DNA of 5,611 nucleotides from Pseudomonadota bacterium (lineage in GTDB: Bacteria; Pseudomonadota; Gammaproteobacteria; UBA6186; Azoamicaceae), in assembly GCA_021848375.1 (NCBI GenBank), contig JAJZUR010000095.1, positions 1-5,611 of the forward strand. The letters run 5' to 3'. The stretch's first letter is position 1; every line of letters starts with the position of its first letter. The translations under genes were made by a program, and so were the position numbers. Shown here piece after piece: positions 1-5,567 of the stretch. The notes under the pieces are model-generated. The model made no database searches. It saw nothing but the letters and a program-made list of their open reading frames with translations, and had not been told where the DNA came from.

Positions 1-442
1 GTTCATTATTTAAAAAATAATCCAATAAACAAATCTTATTAGCTGCTAAACCTTGTTCTTTCCAGGCCAACTGACGAATATTTTCTATATTAACTTGATC
101 TAAATTAACTTCGTAATTATCGGGAAGTACTTCACCATTCCAAGGTTCTAAGGTATTATCGCCTAAAATTAAAATATTAAATCCTTCTAATTTTAATTTC
201 CTAAGTGCATTTAAAATTTCTTCTTTCTGCTCCGGCCTATAAGTTTTATAAGCAGGATTTGCAAAAATAAGTGTTTTCTTTTTACGTGCATCTGCACTAT
301 TCGTATTGGAATTAACAATAGCCCAAGGAGTGGCTGTTAAAAGATCTAGGGGATCCAGTAAGCAACCGCCGCTGGGATCAGCCGTTTTTATGACAGATGA
401 TGTATTTTCTTCTTCGTAAAATGCGCTAGGTAATGTAAACAT
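1..442 (-). CDS. Unrecognised protein, 5' part only (runs off left edge)
   Basis: Reading the minus strand from an ATG at 442-440, the frame stays open for 147 codons to the window edge, so only the N-terminal part is visible. The protein begins MFTLPSAFYEEENTSSVIK and has no signal peptide or membrane segment. Two stretches look like alternating strand and helix: residues around KKKTLIFANPAYKTYRPEQ and a later LEGFNILILGDNT strand, with a charged helix (EEILNALRKLKLE) between them. Codon use is strongly AT-ending and the region is visibly more AT-rich than rluC, sppA or rne. No good Shine-Dalgarno sequence precedes the ATG. I do not recognise a family. Its place just 3' of a tRNA gene and its composition suggest accessory, possibly acquired DNA. 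A secreted effector would be one guess in a Legionellales-like host, but nothing in the sequence shows it. Confidence 0.6.
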   Translation of the reverse strand, partial: MFTLPSAFYEEENTSSVIKTADPSGGCLLDPLDLLTATPWAIVNSNTNSADARKKKTLIFANPAYKTYRPEQKEEILNALRKLKLEGFNILILGDNTLEPWNGEVLPDNYEVNLDQVNIENIRQLAWKEQGLAANKICLLDYFLNNE

Positions 443-466
443 ATTTTAAATATTAGTATTTTTTTC

Positions 467-478
467 AAAAAAAAAAAA
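467..478. repeat. 12-base homopolymer tract (A on plus, T on minus)
   Basis: Twelve consecutive A residues on the plus strand are followed to the left by a second, shorter T-rich run at 459-465. The tract lies 25 bases upstream of the ATG of the unrecognised minus-strand gene, where promoter elements would be expected. No GC stem adjoins it on the minus strand, so it is not a canonical intrinsic terminator for the tRNA. Tracts of this length are prone to slippage. Confidence 0.85.
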
Positions 479-520
479 CAGGGTAAAATAAATATACAAA
501 TTCTAACATCATATAGGGCG

Positions 521-548
521 GCTCAGATATGCAGTTGAGTATATGAGC
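521..548. other. Weak imperfect hairpin downstream of tRNA-Arg
   Basis: GCTCA (521-525) pairs with TGAGC (544-548). After one mismatch the stem continues with ATAT against GTAT, closing on an eight-base loop. It lies about 33 bases 3' of the tRNA on the minus strand. It has no U-run directly after it, so a terminator role is uncertain. The rest of 443-580 is AT-rich with no supported gene. Confidence 0.35.
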
Positions 549-580
549 GGTAGAGATCTAGATTTGACCCCTTTTCCTGA

Positions 581-657
581 TGGCGCGCCCGGAGAGATTC
601 GAACTCCCGACCACCTGGTTCGAAGCCAGATACTCTATCCAGCTGAGCTACGGGCGC
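581..657 (-). tRNA. tRNA-Arg (anticodon UCG), CCA encoded
   Basis: The reverse complement folds into a full 77-nt cloverleaf. The 7-bp acceptor stem GCGCCCG/CGGGCGC is perfect. The D-stem GCTC/GAGT has one wobble pair. The anticodon stem TCTGG/CCAGG encloses loop CTTCGAA, so the anticodon is TCG (plus-strand 621-623, read on the minus strand). The variable loop has five bases and the T-arm GGGAG-TTCGAAT-CTCTC contains the usual TTCGAAT. The discriminator is G and CCA is encoded at 583-581. It decodes CGN arginine codons, chiefly CGA. The acceptor and D-arm resemble the E. coli tRNA-Arg family. It lies 50 bases 3' of sppA on the same strand and may be read through from that operon as well as from its own promoter. 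Confidence 0.96.
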
Positions 658-667
658 ATAAGCCGTG

Positions 668-697
668 ATTCTCACACACCCGCCATATCTGAGTCAA
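668..697 (-). promoter_or_regulatory. Candidate sigma-70 promoter for tRNA-Arg
   Basis: On the minus strand TTGACT (697-692, 5 of 6 consensus) is followed after 18 bases by GAGAAT (673-668, 4 of 6). TGT immediately before the -10 gives an extended -10 TGn. Transcription would begin about four bases before the mature tRNA 5' end at 657. The -35 lies just past the sppA stop codon, so the spacer between the genes is just large enough for a promoter. This is inferred from consensus matching only. Confidence 0.4.
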
Positions 698-707
698 ATG
701 AAATGGG

Positions 708-1670
708 CTAGCGCACGCCCTTCTGAGTAAGGCCCACCTGGGTAGATACGGCATTCCCTATTGAAGCCCCAACGCGGCGGGCAATGCGATCCAGCAGATT
801 CTCACTTGGGGTATAGTCAACTAAATTTTCGGCTTTGATGAGCTCGCTCGCCACAAACTGGGCATCACCAAAGCCATCGACTAGCCCTAAGCTTAAGGCC
901 GACTCCCCGCTCCAAAATAAGCCTGTAAAAAGATCGGGGGAATTACGTAAGCGAGTACCTCGCCCTTCTTTCACATTATCAATAAAGGCCTTGTGTACAA
1001 TATCGAGCTGTGAATGGATAAAGGCATCTTCCGTTGGATCGCTCGGTAGATAGGGATCTAAGATCCCTTTATATTTGCCGGCAACATACAAGCGGCGTTC
1101 TACGCCGACTTTATGCATTACATCCACAAAACCAAAGGAATCAATTTTGACCCCAATGGAGCCGACTAAACTCGTTTTATCGCAATAAATGGCATCCGTT
1201 GCTGATGCAATTAGGTACGCAGCAGAAGTTCCCAGGTCTTCAATCACTGCATAAATTAAGGTTTGTGGATATTGCGCGCGAAGTGAGCGAACCTCACTGT
1301 AAATTTGTCTTGCCTGCACTGGGCTACCGCCTGGGCTATTAATACGTAAGATAACCCCTTTCACTTGTTTATTTTCAAATGCAGCGTGCAGCGAATCTCG
1401 AATGTTGTCCGCGTCAGATTCTGCGCCCGGACCAATTTCACCCGTAATTTCGATGATAGCGGTATGCGGCATGGATGTGATAACCGGTTGTGGAAGTTCC
1501 CGATCAAAAAATTGATAAAATAGGATCCCAACCAGACCCAATACCACTAATTTGAAAAAAATGCTCCAGCGCCGTGCTCGACGTTGCTCAGTAATATGTT
1601 CCAGTAAAACTTTTTGGATAGTTTGCTTCTCCCACTGGGGATTGGCTGGATTCGAGGATTTATCAAACAT
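708..1670 (-). CDS. sppA: SppA-type S49 signal peptide peptidase, membrane-anchored short form
   Basis: The 320-aa protein belongs to the S49 serine peptidase family (SppA/SohB), which cleaves leftover signal peptides and other peptides in the cytoplasmic membrane. A basic N-terminal tail (QRRARR, about 29-34) precedes one hydrophobic anchor at about 36-55. The peptidase domain then faces the periplasm. ILRINSPGGS (107-116) is the oxyanion-side motif, Ser149 in GTSAAYLIAS fits the nucleophile, and Lys201 in GKYKGILDP fits the general base. The Ser-Lys spacing of 52 equals that of the known Bacillus SppA dyad (Ser147/Lys199). LVGSIGV (168-174) is also typical. The length suits the single-domain form, not the roughly 618-aa E. 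coli SppA. The nucleophile motif reads S-A-A-Y where many homologues have S-G-G-Y or S-G-A-Y. The ATG lies 3 nt after the rluC stop, with GGAG inside the rluC end, so translational coupling is likely. Confidence 0.9.
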   Translation of the reverse strand: MFDKSSNPANPQWEKQTIQKVLLEHITEQRRARRWSIFFKLVVLGLVGILFYQFFDRELPQPVITSMPHTAIIEITGEIGPGAESDADNIRDSLHAAFENKQVKGVILRINSPGGSPVQARQIYSEVRSLRAQYPQTLIYAVIEDLGTSAAYLIASATDAIYCDKTSLVGSIGVKIDSFGFVDVMHKVGVERRLYVAGKYKGILDPYLPSDPTEDAFIHSQLDIVHKAFIDNVKEGRGTRLRNSPDLFTGLFWSGESALSLGLVDGFGDAQFVASELIKAENLVDYTPSENLLDRIARRVGASIGNAVSTQVGLTQKGVR

Positions 1671-1673
1671 ATC

Positions 1674-2639
1674 TTATGCTCCAATGTTAAACCGTGCTAA
1701 ACAAGCCTGTAATTCAGGCTCCAAGGGCGCTTTGATGGAAAGGGGATCTTGATATCCCGGTAACCTTAAAATTAATTGTCGGGCGTGCAAAAATAAACGG
1801 TTTAATCCATTCTGTTTCATCACACGGTTAAACTCGGCTTCTCCATATTTAGGATCTCCAGCAATAGGATGGCCAACAGAGGCTGCATGCACTCGAATTT
1901 GATGGGTGCGTCCAGTCTTCGGCTTTGCTTCCATTAAAGTCGCGAGCGCTGTACTGCCCAAGATTTTAAATTCCGTAAGGGCTGATTGTCCCTCTGCACT
2001 CACCCGCACCATCCGCTCACCAGACTGTAAATGATTTTTCTGCAATGGCGCCAAAACCGCAGCTCCACCCTGCCACTGCCCTTTCACTAATGTCCAATAG
2101 ATTTTTTCGACCATGCCATTTTGCAATTGTTCGTGGACGGCTCTTAAAATACTTCTCTTTTTGGCAATCATTAAACAACCTGAAGTATCCCTGTCTAAAC
2201 GATGTACCAATTCTAAAGTTTTAGCGTTTTTTTTCAGATAACGAAGCGCTTCAATTACCCCAAAGCTCACGCCGCTGCCTCCATGTACAGCAATCCCTGC
2301 CGGTTTATTGAGAATAATCAATCCATCATCTTCAAATAAGATCTGATCTAATAAATGGTGGGCAGTTCTGTCATTCCAGGGTAATTCTAATAATGGCTTT
2401 GGTTTCTCCTGTCGAACCGGTGGTATTCTAAGTAAATCACCTACCACTAATCGATAATCCGGTTTAATTCGTCCTTGATTGACCCGAACTTCGCCCTTGC
2501 GAATAATACGATAGATACGGGTTTTGGGAACGCCCTTCAGATAAGTAAACAAAAAATTATCCAAACGTTGACCCTCGTACTCAGTTTGAACCACGAGTTT
2601 GTGAGCTTTTGGGGTGTTTTTAGTAGATAAACTAACCAT
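1674..2639 (-). CDS. rluC: 23S rRNA pseudouridine synthase RluC (RluA family)
   Basis: This 321-aa protein matches RluC closely; in E. coli RluC makes pseudouridines 955, 2504 and 2580 of 23S rRNA. An N-terminal S4 RNA-binding domain covers about residues 24-75 (GQRLDNF, then RKGEVRVNQGRIKPDYRL). The catalytic domain follows, with NKPAGIAVHGGSG at 111-123, the signature HRLDRDTSG at 146-154 carrying catalytic Asp149, GRTHQIRVH at 243-251 and LFLHA near 282-286. The ATG at 2639-2637 was chosen because it puts QRLDNF about 24 residues in, near the 20 of E. coli RluC. A GTG at 2696 would add 19 residues (YHIPNLSQLYPKN and so on) with no family resemblance. Neither start has a strong Shine-Dalgarno. 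It heads an operon with sppA, lies divergent to rne as in many gammaproteobacteria, and appears intact. Confidence 0.93.
   Translation of the reverse strand: MVSLSTKNTPKAHKLVVQTEYEGQRLDNFLFTYLKGVPKTRIYRIIRKGEVRVNQGRIKPDYRLVVGDLLRIPPVRQEKPKPLLELPWNDRTAHHLLDQILFEDDGLIILNKPAGIAVHGGSGVSFGVIEALRYLKKNAKTLELVHRLDRDTSGCLMIAKKRSILRAVHEQLQNGMVEKIYWTLVKGQWQGGAAVLAPLQKNHLQSGERMVRVSAEGQSALTEFKILGSTALATLMEAKPKTGRTHQIRVHAASVGHPIAGDPKYGEAEFNRVMKQNGLNRLFLHARQLILRLPGYQDPLSIKAPLEPELQACLARFNIGA
1679..1682 (-). promoter_or_regulatory. Shine-Dalgarno for sppA inside the rluC 3' end
   Basis: GGAG on the minus strand lies eight bases before the sppA ATG (1670-1668) and within the last codons of rluC. The placement supports the chosen sppA start and suggests that ribosomes finishing rluC can reinitiate on sppA. 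Confidence 0.7.
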
Positions 2640-2644
2640 ATAAA

Positions 2645-2653
2645 ATTGTACCA
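2645..2653 (-). promoter_or_regulatory. Candidate extended -10 for rluC
   Basis: TGGTACAAT on the minus strand matches an extended -10 (TGn plus TACAAT, 5 of 6). No good -35 stands 16-18 bases upstream. Transcription would start at or next to the ATG at 2639, giving an almost leaderless mRNA. If real, it would support the ATG over the upstream GTG. It is a consensus match in an AT-rich stretch and may be chance. Confidence 0.25.
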
Positions 2654-2769
2654 CGTTCTTCGGATAAAGTTGAGACAGATTAGGTATATGATACACTTAA
2701 AAAAGTGTAGCTTCACCTATCTCGTTACGCTAGCATGCATCGCTATGATTTGGTAGTATAAGACTCCCA

Positions 2770-2783
2770 TGACCCAATGGTCA
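2770..2783 (+). other. rne leader hairpin 1
   Basis: TGACC (2770-2774) pairs perfectly with GGTCA (2779-2783) around the four-base loop CAAT. The stem is short, at 5 bp, but lies four bases from the next hairpin in the leader of rne. Confidence 0.4.
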
Positions 2784-2787
2784 GAAT

Positions 2788-2812
2788 GGTGAAAAAGGTT
2801 TTTGGCATCACC
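2788..2812 (+). other. rne leader hairpin 2
   Basis: GGTGA (2788-2792) pairs with TCACC (2808-2812). The interior AAAA and TTTTT runs could add A-U pairs. It ends 50 bases before the rne ATG. A U-rich single-stranded stretch (TTTCTTTACATTT) follows it, the type of sequence RNase E tends to cut. That functional reading is an inference. Confidence 0.35.
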
Positions 2813-2862
2813 GCGCACTTTCTTTACATTTAAGCGGGGTGAATAAATGATTTGGAATTCTC

Positions 2863-5007
2863 ATGACAAAAAGAATGTTGATCAATGCAAAGCATGAAGA
2901 GCTGCGCGTTGCCCTAGTGGATGGTCAATGGCTTTATGATTTAGACATCGAAAGCGCTGGCCGGGAACAAAAAAAAGCGAATATTTACAAAGGCAAAATC
3001 ACTCGGTGTGAACCGAGCTTAGAGGCAGTCTTTGTAGACTATGGCGCTGAACGCCACGGTTTCTTGCCTTTTCGCGAAATTTCTCGCGAATATCTTTCGG
3101 CAGCTGGGGTTGAGGAACTCAATCGAAATAATATTAAAGACGTCCTTAAAGAAGGCAAAGAAATCCTTATCCAAGTAGATAAGGAAGAACGGGGAACGAA
3201 AGGCGCAGCCTTGACCACCTTTATCAGTTTAGCTGGTTGCTATCTCGTCTTAATGCCCAATAACCCTCGCGCAGGCGGCATTTCCCGACGCATTGAGGGA
3301 GATGATCGCGCTGAATTACGAGAAGCCTTAAGTACCTTAACCCTTCCGGAAAGTATGGGTCTTATTATCCGAACAGCTGGAGTAGGTCGCAATATTGAAG
3401 AATTACAGTGGGACTTAAACGTCTTATTAAGTCAGTGGAACGCCATTCAGCAAGCCGTTGAAACGGGCATTGCCCCTTGTCTTATTTACCAAGAGAGCAA
3501 TGTGGTGCTGCGCGCCATCCGCGATTATTTACGGCCTGAAATTGAAGAAGTGATCATCGATCACCCCGACATTTACAAAGATGTGTTAGAACATATTAAG
3601 ATGGTTCGACCGGATTTCCAAAATCGAATCAAGCTTTATCAAGATCCGATCCCCCTCTTTAATCGCTATCAAATTGAGAGCCAAATCGAATCTGCGTTTC
3701 GTCGCTCAGTACAGTTACCTTCCGGCGGCGCGCTGGTAATTGATCATACGGAAGCCCTAGTTTCCATTGATATTAATTCCGCACGAGCAACAAAAGGTGG
3801 TGATATCGAAGAAACAGCCCTACACACGAATCTTGAAGCGGCCGATGAAGTGGCAAGGCAACTGCGATTACGAGATCTCGGCGGCCTCGTGGTGATTGAT
3901 TTTATCGATATGATGTCCGTTCGCAATCAGCGAATGGTCGAAACCCGTTTAAAAGAAGCAGTCGCAACCGATCGGGCACGTATTCAAATTGGACGCATTT
4001 CTCGTTTTGGTTTGCTTGAAATGTCACGTCAACGATTAAGGCCGGTATTGGGTGAAGCAAGTCGTATCGCCTGCCCACGTTGCGAAGGTCAAGGCACCAT
4101 CCGCAGTGTGGAAGCATTGGCACTTATCGTGTTGCGCGTAATTGAAGAAGAAGCAATTAAAGATAATACCGCTGAAGTGCGCGCTATCTTGCCGGTTGAA
4201 GTCGCTACTTATCTAATGAATGAAAAACGCACCTCGCTGATTAATATGGAAGCGCTGCACCGAATTCGGATCGTGATTATTCCCAACGCCCAATTAACTA
4301 CACCCCATTATGTAGTAGAACGGATCCGTTCTGATGAAGTTCACAACCGTGTAGGTGAACCCGCGAGTTACACCCTAGGGAAAACAGAAACGCGCACGCA
4401 TGAAACAACGCATGCTCCGATAAGACCCATTTCAAGTGAGCCTGCCGTTAAAGCGTTGGTGCCACCTACCCGTGCTCCTTTGCATAAAGCAGAATCGCAC
4501 AATTTAATTAAACGATTATGGGGCAGTTTATTTGGGGGCGAATCAGCGATAGATAATGCATCCAAAGAGCCGCGCGCGCCATCGTCTGCAAGACAACCTC
4601 ATCAAACAAGACAACACTCTCCACGGCGCAATGAAAATCCCCACCGCAAACAGGGGCAGAACCCGCAAAATAGAAGGCAGCAATCGCCACGTAAGCCAAT
4701 GGGTGCCGAACAACAACGTTCACCGCAACAACCCTCTCATCGACCTCCTCGGCTGCATCATCAGAGCGCAGCGCCTGGATCAGAGATTATCTCTCCAGCT
4801 GCCCCTGCTGCTCCTGTACAAGAAAGACCAACACAAGGCGGCGGTGGTTTTAGACGCAGCGGTAATCGTCGCTTGCGTTCTCATGGTGGTAGGCCGCGCC
4901 GTCACAACGCTGATACGCATGCCACAGAAGGATCTATGCCAAACACCGCCGACATTCAGGACGTTCCTCATACTCCCGTCCCGGAACACCACCCCCACGA
5001 AGAATAA
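2863..5007 (+). CDS. rne: Ribonuclease E, short-scaffold form
   Basis: The 714-aa protein is the endoribonuclease that starts bulk mRNA decay and matures rRNA and tRNA. Its first 500 or so residues align almost without gaps with E. coli RNase E. The S1 domain (about 36-120) has Phe57 and Phe67. The 5'-monophosphate sensor has Arg170-Thr171 in IIRTAGVGRN. The DNase I-like catalytic site has Asp303 in SIDINSARAT and Asp346 in VVIDFIDM. The Zn-link is Cys404-Pro-Arg-Cys407. These numbers equal or nearly equal those of E. coli. The tail (about 500-714) is far shorter than the E. coli scaffold (1061 aa in all). It keeps NLIKRLWGSLFGGES (547-561), which resembles the membrane-binding amphipathic helix, then an Arg/Pro/Gln/His-rich, probably disordered RNA-binding stretch (570-680). 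I see no recognisable enolase, RhlB or PNPase site. The ATG follows GGAA by six bases. RNase G is excluded by the tail. Confidence 0.97.
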   Translation: MTKRMLINAKHEELRVALVDGQWLYDLDIESAGREQKKANIYKGKITRCEPSLEAVFVDYGAERHGFLPFREISREYLSAAGVEELNRNNIKDVLKEGKEILIQVDKEERGTKGAALTTFISLAGCYLVLMPNNPRAGGISRRIEGDDRAELREALSTLTLPESMGLIIRTAGVGRNIEELQWDLNVLLSQWNAIQQAVETGIAPCLIYQESNVVLRAIRDYLRPEIEEVIIDHPDIYKDVLEHIKMVRPDFQNRIKLYQDPIPLFNRYQIESQIESAFRRSVQLPSGGALVIDHTEALVSIDINSARATKGGDIEETALHTNLEAADEVARQLRLRDLGGLVVIDFIDMMSVRNQRMVETRLKEAVATDRARIQIGRISRFGLLEMSRQRLRPVLGEASRIACPRCEGQGTIRSVEALALIVLRVIEEEAIKDNTAEVRAILPVEVATYLMNEKRTSLINMEALHRIRIVIIPNAQLTTPHYVVERIRSDEVHNRVGEPASYTLGKTETRTHETTHAPIRPISSEPAVKALVPPTRAPLHKAESHNLIKRLWGSLFGGESAIDNASKEPRAPSSARQPHQTRQHSPRRNENPHRKQGQNPQNRRQQSPRKPMGAEQQRSPQQPSHRPPRLHHQSAAPGSEIISPAAPAAPVQERPTQGGGGFRRSGNRRLRSHGGRPRRHNADTHATEGSMPNTADIQDVPHTPVPEHHPHEE

Positions 5008-5021
5008 AACCTCCCGCCTAA

Positions 5022-5046
5022 CCCTCCCCCTGCAAACGGGGGAGGG
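5022..5046. repeat. Strong GC-rich hairpin after rne (REP-like or terminator stem)
   Basis: CCCTCCCCC (5022-5030) and GGGGGAGGG (5038-5046) are perfect 9-bp inverted arms around the loop TGCAAAC, starting 14 bases past the rne stop. No U-run follows on the plus strand, so it is not a canonical intrinsic terminator. It could protect the rne 3' end from exonucleases. C-rich/G-rich hairpins of this form are often dispersed repeats in bacterial genomes, but copy number cannot be judged from one window. Confidence 0.6.
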
Positions 5047-5093
5047 AGAAATTGTCTATACTAAACCATATTAGATCCTGGTTTTTATAGGCA

Positions 5094-5099
5094 TATTAT
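5094..5099 (+). promoter_or_regulatory. Candidate -10 for the receiver gene
   Basis: TATTAT matches the -10 consensus at 5 of 6 positions and would place the transcript start near 5106, about 24 bases before the ATG at 5130. The bases 17 upstream (TTAGAT, 5071-5076) are a poor -35. The GGGGA at 5112-5116 is the only Shine-Dalgarno-like sequence and lies rather far (13 bases) from the ATG. Confidence 0.25.
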
Positions 5100-5129
5100 T
5101 GAAAGTGATACGGGGAATTAAACGCATCC

Positions 5130-5567
5130 ATGAGTGAACTTGATTGGATCCCAAGAATTCTAATTATTGACGATAATCTTTCCGTACATGAAGATTTTCG
5201 AAAAACGCTGCAGCACGATGATTCAAATACCGAAGCAACTAAAAAAATTGATGAAATTAAAAATTTACTATTCCAAACCGAAAGTCCTGAAAAGGAAAAC
5301 ATTATCCTTCCAAAATATGAATTAGCCTTTGCTGCACAAGGTGAAGAAGGGTTAAGCCTGGTTAAAAGAGAAGCAGATCATCCTTTTTCTGTCGCATTTG
5401 TGGACATTAGAATGCCCCCCGGCTGGGATGGCATTGAAACGATTCGCCAAATTTGGAACATCGATCCAAACATACAAATGGTGATTTGTACGGCTTATTC
5501 GGATTATTCGTGGGATGATACCATCAAAAAACTGGGTGAATCTGACAATCTATTTATGGTTCTATGA
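5130..5567 (+). CDS. Extended receiver-domain response regulator, truncated before the conserved Lys
   Basis: The 145 residues form most of a phospho-acceptor receiver domain. ILIIDDN carries the acidic pair Asp14-Asp15, AFVDIRMPPGWDGIETI carries phospho-Asp92, and VICTAYSDYSWDD carries the conserved Thr121. Between the first strand and the rest is a long charged insert (about 29-62), seen in the extended receivers that occur at the N-terminus of some histidine kinases or GGDEF/EAL proteins. In that family the sequence after this point continues with Lys-Lys-Pro-Phe-Asp and a last helix. Here a TGA follows Leu145 directly. The conserved Lys is missing and none of the three frames of the remaining 44 bases restores the motif. 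The gene is therefore probably broken by an insertion or deletion at about 5562-5567, and may be a pseudogene. It lies 122 bases after rne on the same strand, and a kinase partner is not visible. Confidence 0.8.
   Translation: MSELDWIPRILIIDDNLSVHEDFRKTLQHDDSNTEATKKIDEIKNLLFQTESPEKENIILPKYELAFAAQGEEGLSLVKREADHPFSVAFVDIRMPPGWDGIETIRQIWNIDPNIQMVICTAYSDYSWDDTIKKLGESDNLFMVL

Larger units (their letters stand above)
2697..2862 (+). promoter_or_regulatory. Divergent rluC/rne intergenic region with structured rne leader
   Basis: No protein-sized gene is present here. For rne, the -10-like boxes TATGAT (2744-2749) and TATAAG (2757-2762) are seen without convincing -35 partners. Two hairpins follow at 2770-2783 and 2788-2812, then a pyrimidine-rich stretch, and GGAA at 2854-2857 as a modest Shine-Dalgarno six bases from the ATG. 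In E. coli the rne 5' UTR is long and structured, and RNase E represses its own synthesis through it. A similar role here is inferred from position and structure only. Confidence 0.4.

Noticed and set aside
443..580. Intrinsic terminator for tRNA-Arg using the T12 tract
   Set aside because: The T-run has no GC stem immediately before it on the minus strand. The only hairpin (521-548) is about 40 bases away and imperfect.
2823..2851. Promoter-like TTTACA, 17-base spacer, AATGAT just before rne
   Set aside because: It would start transcription about five bases before the ATG, leaving out the GGAA Shine-Dalgarno, and the -10 is only 4 of 6. It is less plausible than an upstream start, though not excluded.
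3071..3090. Inverted repeat TTCGCGA/TCGCGAA inside rne
   Set aside because: It encodes the conserved FREISREY stretch of the S1 domain, and the two arms arise from the similar codons for FRE and SRE. No independent role is supported.
3744..4123. Minus-strand frames of 60-73 codons opposite rne
   Set aside because: They are antisense to the highly conserved catalytic core of RNase E and show no protein features of their own.
4556..5074. 172-codon plus-strand frame overlapping the rne tail and the hairpin after it
   Set aside because: It lies in a different frame over the low-complexity Arg/Pro/Gln tail of RNase E, where stops are rare. It has no Shine-Dalgarno and no recognisable domain, and it reads into the GC hairpin. 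It is best explained as a shadow of rne.
5096..5302. 68-codon minus-strand frame opposite the receiver gene
   Set aside because: The plus-strand frame has clear receiver motifs. The antisense frame is a shadow with no recognisable features.
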